From assembly GCF_036030735.1 (NCBI RefSeq), contig NZ_CP107928.1, forward strand, positions 1,178,001 to 1,242,000: 64,000 nt of DNA, in the 5' to 3' direction. Positions 34,242-42,256 of this stretch are shown piece by piece; position 1 is the stretch's first letter; each line of letters starts with the position of its first letter. The DNA is from Streptomyces sp. NBC_00425 (lineage in GTDB: Bacteria; Actinomycetota; Actinomycetes; Streptomycetales; Streptomycetaceae). The notes below the pieces were generated by a model. It ran no database searches and had not been told where the DNA came from. It worked only from the letters and a program-made list of their open reading frames with translations. The position numbers and the translations under genes were made by a program.

Positions 34242-36491
34242 TCAGTTGCGCCGGGCGTTGCGGCGCAGGACGACGAAGCCGCCGATCACCAGCAGCGCGC
34301 CGAGCGCCCCGGGCCACAGGTTGGCGCCGGTCTCGGCGAGGCCGCCCTGCACCGCCTGCTGCTCGGTGCCGCCGGTGACGGCGCCCGGGTCGGCCGGGGG
34401 CTGGACCTGGGACTGCGACTGCGACTGTGCCGGGGCGGACACGGTCGGCGGAGCGGTCGCGGGGGCTCCGATCTCGCCGCCCGAGCCCGCCGGAGGCGCC
34501 GAGGTGGCCGCCTTCGCCGACGGCTTCGCGTCGACGCGGGGCTCGTTCTTTGCCGGCGCCTGGGGAGCGGGCTTGCCGGCGGACGGCTGAGCGTTCTGAC
34601 CGGCTCCGTCGTCGTTTCCGGAACCGTTGCCGCCGGCCTTGCCGCCAGCCTTGCCGCCGCCGTTGCCACCGGCGTTGCCCCCGGCGTTGCCGGAACCGTT
34701 GTCGCCGCCGTTCCCGTTGTCGCCGTTGCCGGAAGCGTTGTCGCCGCCGTTACCGGCGCCGTCGCCGCCGGCGTTACCGGAACCGTTGTCGCCGGCGTTT
34801 CCGTTGTCCCCGTTACCGGAACCGTTTCCGCCGTTGTCGCCGCCGTTCCCGTTTCCGCCGTTGTTGTCGCCGTTTCCGCCGTTCCCGTTTCCGCCGTTGT
34901 TGTCGCCGTTTCCGCCGTTTCCGTTGCCGCCGCCGTTCTGGCCGGCTCCGCACTGGCGGCCCTCGTTGATGCAGTCGACCATCTGCCGCATCAGGGACTC
35001 GTCGAAGACGTTGATGAAGTCGCCGTGGTCGGTGACCGCCTTGTGCAGCTGCTCCGGGAAGGAGTCCACCGCGAACAGGGGGGTCGTCCGGCCGCCGTCC
35101 TGCAGGCTCGGCGCGTCGACGTCGTACACGATGCGCTGCACCAGCTGCGGCACGGCCTCGAAGCCCGCCGGGCAGGAGCCGTCGGCGCCGGCGAACGCCA
35201 CATGGGTGCGGTGGTTGGCGCTGTCGATGTTGGAGCCGTCCCAGCAGCTCTGGAAGCGGAAGGTGCGCACCACATCGCTGCCGGACGGGCAGAGCGGGTA
35301 CTTGTCCTTGAGCTGCCGGTCCTCGAACCCGGTGCAGCTCCACGACGCGTTGGCGTTGGCCGTGCCGTTGACGAAGGCCTTGGCGTCACCGGTGATGATG
35401 CGCAGCAGTCGCGGCATGGCCGTGACCTTGGAGCGCGGGTTGCCGACGAAGGTCAGCGTGACGTCCTTCGGGGTGATGATCTTGCCCGCGTTGCCCTCGA
35501 CGCCGCCGCCCGGGCTCTGCGCGTCCTGCTCCTGGGCGCCGTTCTGCAGGCGCAGCACGGGCCAGTAGTAGGTCGACTTGTCGCCCTGGTCGACGCAGCT
35601 CGTCTCGGCCTTGGCCAGGTCGTCGTCGGAGGCGAAGGCGCTGTTCGACTGGTTGCCCACGTAGTCGTGGAAGTGGTGGGCGCCGTTGCTGACGCCCGGC
35701 GCCACGATCACGTTGTCCGAGTTGAACAGGCCGCCCGCATTGACGCCGCAGCTGGTGACGAAGACGCCTCGGGAGGGGCCGGAGCGGGGGTCGGGCGTCT
35801 GCTGGGCCGGCTGGACGGAGGCGATGTCCGCGAAGTCGGCGGCGACCGGACCGTTCCCGGCCTGCCCGCCGTTGCCCTGCTGCCCCTGCCCGCCCTGCTG
35901 GCCGCCGCCCTGACCCTGACCGCCTCGGCCCTTGTCGTCCTGGCCCTGGTCGTCCTGGCCCTGGCCGTCCTGGCCGCCGCCCTGGTTCTCGTCGCCCTTG
36001 CCGTCGGCGCCCTCGTCCGCCTGGTCGTCGGAGGCGCGCAGGGTGCAGGCGGCGAGGGATTCGAGCCCCTCGGGGCGGTCGCCGACCCGGTCGATGGCGA
36101 CCGCGATCCGTTCGATCGTCGCGCCGCGCTTCTCCTTGAGCGGGTTCATCACCGCGTTGTCGGCGAAGCCCGCGTCCTGGCGCACGGCCTGCGCCGACTC
36201 CTGGAGTTGCCGGTAGGCCGCGGCGACCTGCTCGTCGAGCACCGCGAGTTCGCGGTCGACCTCCGCGGAGGCCTGCTCCGGGACGGTCGTCAGCTTGGCG
36301 CCCACGTCCGGGCAGTCGATGGTGACGGCGCTGTTGCCGCCCTTGCGAACGGAGTCGCCCGAGGTGCCGTCCTCGGTCGCCGAGGCGTAGACGTTCGCCG
36401 CCATCAGCCCGCCGCCGCCGAGGATGAGCGCCATCGCGGCGAAGCTGGCCCGCCGTCCGCCCGTCGGTCTTCTGCGCCTGTTCTGTGCCAA
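34242..36491 (-). CDS. DUF1996 domain protein with LAETG cell-wall sorting signal
   Basis: A 749-residue exported protein. The N-terminus has a basic run ([14 protein letters not shown]) and a hydrophobic helix, consistent with a signal peptide. A helical region (60-150) and a Gly/Gln/Asp-rich linker precede the DUF1996 domain (about 225-500), with the HHFHDYVGN block and several Cys pairs. Residues 525-650 are Gly/Asn-rich low complexity. The C-terminus is LAETG at 718-722, then a hydrophobic helix and RRNARRN tail: a sortase signal of the LAXTG type that class E sortases use in actinobacteria. The protein is therefore predicted to be covalently linked to peptidoglycan. No sortase gene is in the window. 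The role of DUF1996 is unknown. Confidence 0.87.
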   Translation of the reverse strand: MAQNRRRRPTGGRRASFAAMALILGGGGLMAANVYASATEDGTSGDSVRKGGNSAVTIDCPDVGAKLTTVPEQASAEVDRELAVLDEQVAAAYRQLQESAQAVRQDAGFADNAVMNPLKEKRGATIERIAVAIDRVGDRPEGLESLAACTLRASDDQADEGADGKGDENQGGGQDGQGQDDQGQDDKGRGGQGQGGGQQGGQGQQGNGGQAGNGPVAADFADIASVQPAQQTPDPRSGPSRGVFVTSCGVNAGGLFNSDNVIVAPGVSNGAHHFHDYVGNQSNSAFASDDDLAKAETSCVDQGDKSTYYWPVLRLQNGAQEQDAQSPGGGVEGNAGKIITPKDVTLTFVGNPRSKVTAMPRLLRIITGDAKAFVNGTANANASWSCTGFEDRQLKDKYPLCPSGSDVVRTFRFQSCWDGSNIDSANHRTHVAFAGADGSCPAGFEAVPQLVQRIVYDVDAPSLQDGGRTTPLFAVDSFPEQLHKAVTDHGDFINVFDESLMRQMVDCINEGRQCGAGQNGGGNGNGGNGDNNGGNGNGGNGDNNGGNGNGGDNGGNGSGNGDNGNAGDNGSGNAGGDGAGNGGDNASGNGDNGNGGDNGSGNAGGNAGGNGGGKAGGKAGGNGSGNDDGAGQNAQPSAGKPAPQAPAKNEPRVDAKPSAKAATSAPPAGSGGEIGAPATAPPTVSAPAQSQSQSQVQPPADPGAVTGGTEQQAVQGGLAETGANLWPGALGALLVIGGFVVLRRNARRN
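34600..34945. repeat. Low-complexity repeat coding Gly/Asn-rich stalk
   Basis: Degenerate short repeats built from GTTTCCGCC, GTTGTCGCC and GTTGCCGCC code runs such as [10 protein letters not shown] within the DUF1996 protein, forming a flexible, hydrophilic stalk between the domain and the wall anchor. A 39-bp block near 34850-34915 occurs twice almost identically. Confidence 0.8.
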
Positions 36492-36650
36492 GGAGTGCTC
36501 CTACGCGTCGTCGGCGGCCACGGACATGAAATCCCCCGGCCTCATACGCTGCCGGACACGGAAGTGTTCAACCGCACGGCGAATTCACAGCAAGATCTCA
36601 GACAAGCCCCGTCTCCCGCGTCTTCACCGCGCGCAGGGCGCTGCCGGCCG

Positions 36651-37460
36651 TCATCCCGCCGGAGTATCCACGAGGCCGGGCCGAGCCTGCCGCCTGCGGT
36701 CCGCGCGCAGTTGCAGCAGACCCATCACGACGGCGGCGGCCACGGCGATGAGATGCTCGCGGCCGGCGAGGTTGGGCTTGGCTATCGACTCCCACACCAT
36801 CGAGCCGCCGGTGAGCGTGAACACGATGGGCGCGCGGCGGACGACGGAGAGATAGGTGAAGAGCCCGACGACCGCGGCGGACGGGCCGGTGTCGAGCACC
36901 TGCCCGGCCTCGGGCGGCAGTCCGAGGCCCCAAGAGCCGGGTCCGATCGCCAGCATCACCCGTACGGAGAGGGTGCCGGCCAGGGTGGAGGCGTAGGCGA
37001 TCAGCAGGGTCCTGCGACGCCCGAGGGCGAGCTCCGCCAGGGCGAAGGCGAGGAACAGCTGGGTGATGCCGGCCCACACCGGCAGGTCGAGTGCCGGGAC
37101 GTACAGCGAGACCGGGGTGCGCAGGAGGGCCAGCCACAGGGGCAGGTCGCCCTGGACCCCGCCGAGGAGGCGGACCCCCGTCGCGCCGACGGGGTGCTGG
37201 GCGATGCCGTGGAAGAAGATCACGCCCGCGCAGGCGACGACCGCCAGCAGCAGCGCGGCGGGCCCGCGCCGGCCGAGTTGCCGTACGGGGTCGACGACGA
37301 TGCCGTGCCACTCGCCCCGCAACGTGCGGCCGAGGAACACGGCGGCCCGGCGGAGCGGGTTGCCGGGCGGTTCGTCCGCGGTACGGTCGGCGCGAGGCTC
37401 GCCACCGGTGTGGCCCTCGTGAGGCCGCTCCACTTCCGGGCGCAGGCGCAGCATGCTCAT
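36651..37460 (-). CDS. Rhomboid-like integral membrane protein
   Basis: A 269-residue protein with about six hydrophobic helices after a charged N-terminal 65 residues. The order of helices and short motifs resembles rhomboid proteases: LAFALAELALGRRRTLL, then DTGPSAAVVGLF in place of the GASG Ser motif, and REHLIAVAAAVVMG in place of the catalytic His helix. The Ser and a His are present but the surrounding glycines are altered. Activity is therefore uncertain and it may be an inactive rhomboid homologue. I start at ATG 37458-37460 with GGGGAGA upstream. It is divergent from the cupin gene. Confidence 0.65.
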   Translation of the reverse strand: MSMLRLRPEVERPHEGHTGGEPRADRTADEPPGNPLRRAAVFLGRTLRGEWHGIVVDPVRQLGRRGPAALLLAVVACAGVIFFHGIAQHPVGATGVRLLGGVQGDLPLWLALLRTPVSLYVPALDLPVWAGITQLFLAFALAELALGRRRTLLIAYASTLAGTLSVRVMLAIGPGSWGLGLPPEAGQVLDTGPSAAVVGLFTYLSVVRRAPIVFTLTGGSMVWESIAKPNLAGREHLIAVAAAVVMGLLQLRADRRRQARPGLVDTPAG

Positions 37461-37728
37461 GGTCTCCCCAACCACTTGTCGCACGAGGTGTGTGCGAGTC
37501 CCGCTCTGGGAGACGCAGAGATCGGGCGACAGGATCACTCGGTGGGCCGGCCTTGACTCCCGGTCACCCCGGCGTCACCCCCGTGTGACGTGGGTGGGCT
37601 ACTGTCACCGCTGTGGAACGCACTGACCAGCGGAACATGAACCCTGCCGAGTTACCGGACCCGGCGGGCCCCGGAGGACTCCCGCGGGCCCGGCGTATCG
37701 GGCGCCTGCCGTTCCCTGCGACCGCCGC
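37461..37728. promoter_or_regulatory. Divergent promoter region, rhomboid-like and cupin genes
   Basis: It contains a 6-bp inverted repeat, CGTCAC and GTGACG (37571-37576 and 37583-37588), followed by TACTGT, a possible -10 box for the cupin side. No gene is seen. Confidence 0.35.
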
Positions 37729-38136
37729 GTGAACCGCCCCGCGCCCGTCGGGAGCCGGCCCGCCGCCGAACCCGCACCGGTTCTGCTCGCCGACGGCCTC
37801 CTCACGGAACGACTGGCTCTGGCCGCGCCGGAGGGCACCAGGGTGGTGGTCGCCGACTACGAGATCCCGCCGGGCGGCTCACTGCCCTGGCACTATCACG
37901 ACGGCCGGGTCGTCGCCGTCGTGACGGCCGGGGTGCTGACCCGGACCCTGGCGGACGGATCCGAGTGCGTGACGCCCGCGGGGGGCTGCATCGTGGAGCC
38001 GGTGGGGCCGCGGGGCGTCCACATGGCGGAGAACCGGGAGTCCGGCCCCCTGCGCATCTGCGCCCTGTTCTTCCTTCCCCGGGACTGCGCACTGTCTACG
38101 CGCGCAGACCCCCCGGCGGCGGCCGCGCGCGACTGA
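37729..38136 (+). CDS. Single-domain cupin protein
   Basis: A 135-residue cupin starting with GTG. WHYHDGRVVAVVTAGVLTRTL gives the first cupin motif (two His and a Gly), and GCIVEPVGPRGVHMAEN the second with its His. These residues can bind a divalent metal. The length allows one beta-barrel domain only. Small cupins act as dioxygenases, isomerases or sensors; nothing here decides which. The following gene is convergent. Confidence 0.85.
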   Translation: MNRPAPVGSRPAAEPAPVLLADGLLTERLALAAPEGTRVVVADYEIPPGGSLPWHYHDGRVVAVVTAGVLTRTLADGSECVTPAGGCIVEPVGPRGVHMAENRESGPLRICALFFLPRDCALSTRADPPAAAARD

Positions 38137-38208
38137 CCGGACCACGCTCGCGCCGCGGACGGCGACACGGTTCGGGAGGCCCGGTCGTGGCACGCTCCGG
38201 CCTGCGCG

Positions 38209-39636
38209 TCAGCGCTGTGGGCGGCGGCCCGTCTCCTGGTGGGGGAAGCTCTGGTCGGCGCCCGGCAGAGTGGGCCTGGGCAGGGTGGCGACCTCCGTCT
38301 GCGCCTTCACCAGCTGTTCCTCCGTGCCGTCCGGCAGCGCCGGTGCGAGTGCGCTGCCGTCCTCGAAGCGGAACGCCGAGGTGAGGTCGCCGAACGCGCT
38401 GCGCCGCCAATCGCTGATGTTGGGCTCCAGGACCCCGGTGAGTCGTTCCAGCAGCCGCAGGGTCGACGTGTGGTCGAAGCTCTCACCGGCCACCCAGCCG
38501 CCCACGGTCCAGGGCGAGACGATGATCGCCGGGACCCGGAAGCCGCCGCCGATCGGGAGGCCGCCGACGAACTCGCCGGGCGTGCCGACGGGCGGAGTGG
38601 GGGGCGGCACATGGTCGAAGAGGCCGTCGTTCTCGTCGTAGTTGAGGATGAACGCGGTCTTGGCCCAGACCTCCGGGTCGGCCGCGATGGCCTCGATCTT
38701 CGAGGCGACGAAGGCCGCGCCGGCCGCCGGCAGGTAGTCCGGGTGCTCGGACTGGTGGCCCGGGGGCATGATCCAGGACACCGTCGGCAGGCGGTCGTTG
38801 CGGGCGTCGTCCTCGAAGGCGCCCTCCGGCTGGGGTCGTACGCCCCGCTCGTACAGTTCGGTGCCGGGCAGCGCGTTCCTGAACGCGGCGAACTGCTCCA
38901 GCACGTTGCATCCGTAGTCGTCCTCCTGCTGGTACACCTTCCAGCTGACGCCGGCCGCCTGGAGACGTTCGGCGTACGTCGTCCAGCTGAAGGGCGTCGG
39001 CGCGGAGTTGCCGGTCACCGGGCCGCCGTGGAGCGCCTCCGGGTCGATGGAACCGGTCATCCACATCAGGCGGTTCGGCCAGGTCGGACCCAGCACCGAG
39101 CTGAAGTAGTGGTCGCAGACGGTGAAGGTCTCGGCGAGGGCGAACTGGAACGGGATGTCCTCGCGTGTGTAGTAGCCCATGACGTAGGGGCCGTCGGCGC
39201 CGTCGGCTCTGCGGTGGGCGGGCAGCCAGCGGTCCATCCGGCCGGCGTTCCAGGCGTCGTGCTGCACCGACCAGGAGTGGCTCGTCGAGGGGATCGCCTG
39301 GGCGCTGGAGGTGCGGGTGTCGAGGTGGAAGGGCAGCAGGTAGCCGCTGGGGTTCTCGTCGTCGGGCTGGTAGAAGACCGACCGTCCGCTGTCGAGGGTG
39401 AGCGCGTCGGGGTCGGAGAAGCCGCGCACGCCGGAGAGGGTGCCGAAGTAGTGGTCGAAGGAGCGGTTCTCCTGCATCAGCAGGACGACGTGCTCGATGT
39501 CGGCGAGCGAGCCCCCACGGGGCTGTCCGGCCGCGACGGCCTTCTGAACGCTCGACGGGAGCAGGGAGAGGGCTGCTGCGGCGCCCAGCGCTCCCGCGGC
39601 CGAGCCCAGCAGTCGGCGTCGGGTCAGCTCTGCCAT
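38209..39636 (-). CDS. Tat-exported phospholipase C / phosphoesterase family protein
   Basis: A 475-residue phosphoesterase of the bacterial phospholipase C (PlcC-like, acid-phosphatase-related) family. It starts MAELTRRRLLGSAAGALGA: the twin-arginine motif (residues 6-7) and hydrophobic segment predict Tat export. The core shows IEHVVLLMQENRSFDHYFGTLSGVRGF at about 46-72, the canonical metal-binding and nucleophile block, and NDGLFDHVPPP and SPWTVGGWV near the C-terminus. The two beta-sandwich C-terminal domains found in Pseudomonas hemolytic PlcH are absent, as is common in actinobacteria. It probably releases phosphate headgroups from environmental phospholipids, for phosphate supply. No PhoP box was looked for by alignment. 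Confidence 0.93.
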   Translation of the reverse strand: MAELTRRRLLGSAAGALGAAAALSLLPSSVQKAVAAGQPRGGSLADIEHVVLLMQENRSFDHYFGTLSGVRGFSDPDALTLDSGRSVFYQPDDENPSGYLLPFHLDTRTSSAQAIPSTSHSWSVQHDAWNAGRMDRWLPAHRRADGADGPYVMGYYTREDIPFQFALAETFTVCDHYFSSVLGPTWPNRLMWMTGSIDPEALHGGPVTGNSAPTPFSWTTYAERLQAAGVSWKVYQQEDDYGCNVLEQFAAFRNALPGTELYERGVRPQPEGAFEDDARNDRLPTVSWIMPPGHQSEHPDYLPAAGAAFVASKIEAIAADPEVWAKTAFILNYDENDGLFDHVPPPTPPVGTPGEFVGGLPIGGGFRVPAIIVSPWTVGGWVAGESFDHTSTLRLLERLTGVLEPNISDWRRSAFGDLTSAFRFEDGSALAPALPDGTEEQLVKAQTEVATLPRPTLPGADQSFPHQETGRRPQR

Positions 39637-39806
39637 GTGTGTGCCCCTTGGTGGTGGGAGGAACCGGTGGGAGGGCCGGCCCGTGCCCCACGGGGGCGGT
39701 TCTGTGCTCGTCTCCGCCCGGGCCGGAACGCGGAGGGTCGCTGCGGCCGGCGCTCCGTGCGAGCCGGCCGACGCTGGTGCTCAGCCGCCGTGCCGCGCCC
39801 GGCCGT

Positions 39807-40343
39807 TCAGTTCCACAGCTCGTCGCTGTCGCACACCCGGGCGCCCATGTTGCGCCGCATCATGGTCAGCGCGGCGTCCGCCAGGTCGGCGTGGATGTGG
39901 GCCACGGCGTCCCGGGGGACGGTCACCTCGAGATGGCGGATGTGGGCGTCGAGGGCCGAGTAGAGCACGCACTGTTCCGTGACCTGCCCGCAGAGCACGA
40001 CGCGATCGATTGCCTCCTGGTCGAGGAGGTACGACAGCGGGGTCTCGAAGAAGACGGAGTGCCGCGCCTTGACGACGAAGAGGGACTCCTCGTCCGGCAC
40101 CAGCGGCTCGACGAGTGGGGCGTACCGGCCGGCGAGCGCCCTGTCGAGGAGTTCGCCGTGGTGGGAGCGCCACTGGCCGAAGTTGTCGTTGACGTAGACG
40201 ACGGGCACGCCTGCGCCGCGGGCCCGTTCGAGGAGACCGGCGATCACCGGAACCACGCTGTCGGCGGACGGCAGCAGGAACTCCGCGTCCGGATGGTCAT
40301 AGGTGTTGATCATGTCGATCACGATCAGTGCGGTCTTGCTCAT
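39807..40343 (-). CDS. Isochorismatase-family cysteine hydrolase
   Basis: A 178-residue protein. The catalytic triad is readable: Asp10 (VIDMINTY), Lys92 (VVKARHSVFF) and Cys125 (GQVTEQCVLYSA), with the cis-peptide Val-Thr before it. The family includes nicotinamidases, N-carbamoylsarcosine amidases and isochorismatases. The presence of Cys, not Gly, at the active site favours an amidase-type reaction. I start at ATG 40341-40343, where the conserved strand begins. Upstream bases include a possible promoter but no stronger start. Substrate undetermined. Confidence 0.9.
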   Translation of the reverse strand: MSKTALIVIDMINTYDHPDAEFLLPSADSVVPVIAGLLERARGAGVPVVYVNDNFGQWRSHHGELLDRALAGRYAPLVEPLVPDEESLFVVKARHSVFFETPLSYLLDQEAIDRVVLCGQVTEQCVLYSALDAHIRHLEVTVPRDAVAHIHADLADAALTMMRRNMGARVCDSDELWN

Positions 40344-40512
40344 GCGGCTATGCGTTCCCGTTCGCCCCATTCGAACGCCGATATGACGGCACGTCACTCT
40401 TCCGCCTCACGTGCTGCGGCCCGGTGGTGCGAAATCTCGGTGGCGAAGACGGCGCACCCCTCGGTTACAGTGCTCCGCCGGCAAGGCGCCGGCCCGGCGA
40501 GAGGACACAGCG

Positions 40513-41238
40513 GTGGGCTTTGGGGTGGGGAACGTGGGGAGCACGGGGATCGTGGGGAACGCGGGAAACGCGGGAAACGCGGGGCGGGTTCGGCGGGGGA
40601 TGACGCTGGCGGCCGTGGCGACAGGTCTGGTGACGGGTCTGGTGACGGGGTGCACGGCCGAGCGGGAGGGCTCGGACGCCGCGACCGGGACGTCCGCGAA
40701 GGGGAGCGCGAAGGTCGCGAAGCGCGGGGGGTCGGTCGGGGCCGCCGGGTCCGCCTGCGAACTGCCGGTCGCCTTCGACGTCGCGGAGTTCTGGAAGGCC
40801 GAGGCCGTCGACGGCGGGGACTCGTCCACCGGCGACCTGGCCGGGCTCGGGGACGCGTTCCTGCGCCAGGGCCCGGTCACCCTGGTCTGCGAGATCGACG
40901 CGAAGCCCGCCGGCAAGATCGGGTTCCTCCGGGTGTGGACCGGCGCCCCCGGCAAGGCCGACGCGCGGACCGTGCTGAAGGAGTTCGTGGCCGCCGAGCC
41001 TGCGGCGAGCGGGGCCGTGTACCGCGAGCTCGAGGCGGGTGACGTCACCGGCGTCGAGGTCGCCTACACCACCACGAGCAAGCTCCTCGACGAGAGCAAG
41101 CAGGAGCACGCCTTCGCCGTCACCACGTCGAAGGGCCCCGTCGTCCTGCACCTCGGCGGCATGGACACCGGCGAGCACGAGGCGATGCTGCCCGCCTACG
41201 AGCTCGCCAAGAGCACCCTGCACACCGACGCCGCCTGA
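40513..41238 (+). CDS. Putative lipoprotein, DUF-type, with Gly/Asn-rich N-terminal extension
   Basis: About 241 residues from a GTG at 40513, which has a GAGAGG ribosome-binding site; earlier in-frame codons look non-coding. Residues 26-47 form a lipoprotein signal: RVRRGM, a hydrophobic helix and the lipobox VTGC with the acylated Cys at 47. Before it lies an unusual cytoplasmic extension built of GNAGNAG-type repeats. The mature domain (about 80-241) contains Cys-linked strands such as ACELPVAFDVAEFW and VTLVCEID, typical of uncharacterised actinobacterial lipoproteins. It is probably anchored on the outer membrane face of the cell envelope. Function unknown. Confidence 0.75.
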   Translation: MGFGVGNVGSTGIVGNAGNAGNAGRVRRGMTLAAVATGLVTGLVTGCTAEREGSDAATGTSAKGSAKVAKRGGSVGAAGSACELPVAFDVAEFWKAEAVDGGDSSTGDLAGLGDAFLRQGPVTLVCEIDAKPAGKIGFLRVWTGAPGKADARTVLKEFVAAEPAASGAVYRELEAGDVTGVEVAYTTTSKLLDESKQEHAFAVTTSKGPVVLHLGGMDTGEHEAMLPAYELAKSTLHTDAA

Positions 41239-41289
41239 CGCCCTCCCGCTCGCCTGGCCGACGCCCGCCGTCCGGGCGGCGCGGGCCCG

Positions 41290-42135
41290 TCAGCCGCCGA
41301 GCCGGGCGCGCATGCGCGCGGCGGCCCGGACGGCGGCGTCTCCGCAGCAGTTGTTGAACAGCACATGCACCTGTTCGGCCCGCCGGGCGAGCGCGCGGAT
41401 CCTCGGCGCCCACTCGTCGAGCTCACCGGGGCCGTACTCGTGGCGGAAGCGGTCCTCCTTGCTGCCGGTGCCCCAGTGCGGGCTACGGCCGTGCAACCGG
41501 ACGACCGCCAGGCGCTCGCAGGTGACCGGTGTGACGGGTGGGACGGCCGTCGGCAGGGACTGCTCCATGTCGACGGCGACGGCGGCGAAGCCGTGGGTCC
41601 GCAGCAGGTCTGCCGTCGCCCGCTCCTGCTCACCCCGCCACCAGTCCTGGTGCCGGAACTCGACGCAGACCGGCCACCCGGCGGTGCGCTCCGCGCACTG
41701 GGCGAGGAACGCGTGGGCCCGCGCGCCGGGCCGGAACCAGGGCGGGAACTGGAAGAGGACCGCGCCCAGCCGGCCGGCGTCCCGCAGCGGGCGGATGCCG
41801 TCCGCGAACCTGCGCCACACCTCGTCCAGGGCCCGCGGCCCGCGGGAGTCCGCCGGCAGGCCGGGCGGCATCGCGGCGGACCGGGTGGGGTGGCCGGTCA
41901 GCAGCGAGAACGCCTTCACGTCGAACACGAACCCGTCGGGGGTCCGCTCGGTCCACAGCCGGCAGGTGCGTTCGCGGGGCAGCCCGTAGTACGTCGCGTC
42001 GACCTCGACGACCGGGAACCGTTCGGCGTAGTGCAGCAGCCGGCCCGCAGCGTCGCGCCGCCCGGCCGGATACCAGCCGCTGGACACCAGCGTCCGGTCC
42101 GTCCACGAACAGGCGCCCACCAGAATCTCACCCAT
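41290..42135 (-). CDS. DUF72 family protein (YecE-like TIM barrel)
   Basis: A 281-residue DUF72 protein. The block ILVGACSWTDRTLV at the N-terminus, VVEVDATYYGLP near 48-60 and CVEFRHQDWW near 155-165 are signature segments of the family, and RLHGRSPHWG follows. The fold is a TIM barrel. The biochemical role of this widespread family has not been settled. The ATG at 42133-42135 begins immediately before the conserved strand. It is divergent from the first SpoIIE phosphatase gene. Confidence 0.9.
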   Translation of the reverse strand: MGEILVGACSWTDRTLVSSGWYPAGRRDAAGRLLHYAERFPVVEVDATYYGLPRERTCRLWTERTPDGFVFDVKAFSLLTGHPTRSAAMPPGLPADSRGPRALDEVWRRFADGIRPLRDAGRLGAVLFQFPPWFRPGARAHAFLAQCAERTAGWPVCVEFRHQDWWRGEQERATADLLRTHGFAAVAVDMEQSLPTAVPPVTPVTCERLAVVRLHGRSPHWGTGSKEDRFRHEYGPGELDEWAPRIRALARRAEQVHVLFNNCCGDAAVRAAARMRARLGG

Positions 42136-42179
42136 GGGCGGCCGGTTACCCCGTCCGACGGGCTTTTCTCCGGTGCGAG

Positions 42180-42193
42180 CGGATGCACATCCG
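42180..42193. promoter_or_regulatory. 14-bp perfect palindrome between DUF72 and SpoIIE genes
   Basis: CGGATGCACATCCG (42180-42193) is a perfect palindrome, closely followed by CACATGTG (42196-42203). Both lie in the 120-bp divergent intergenic space, suitable for operators. No regulator is assigned. Confidence 0.4.
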
Positions 42194-42256
42194 GTCACAT
42201 GTGGCGCATTCTTGCTGTGTCGCCCCACGCGGCGGCGCACGGACGAGGTAGGGCCG

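Noticed and set aside
32091..37556. Very long plus-strand ORF across the lipid kinase, DUF1996 and rhomboid-like genes
   Set aside because: It runs antisense to three well-supported genes and has low-complexity Ala/Val translation; high GC makes such open frames common.
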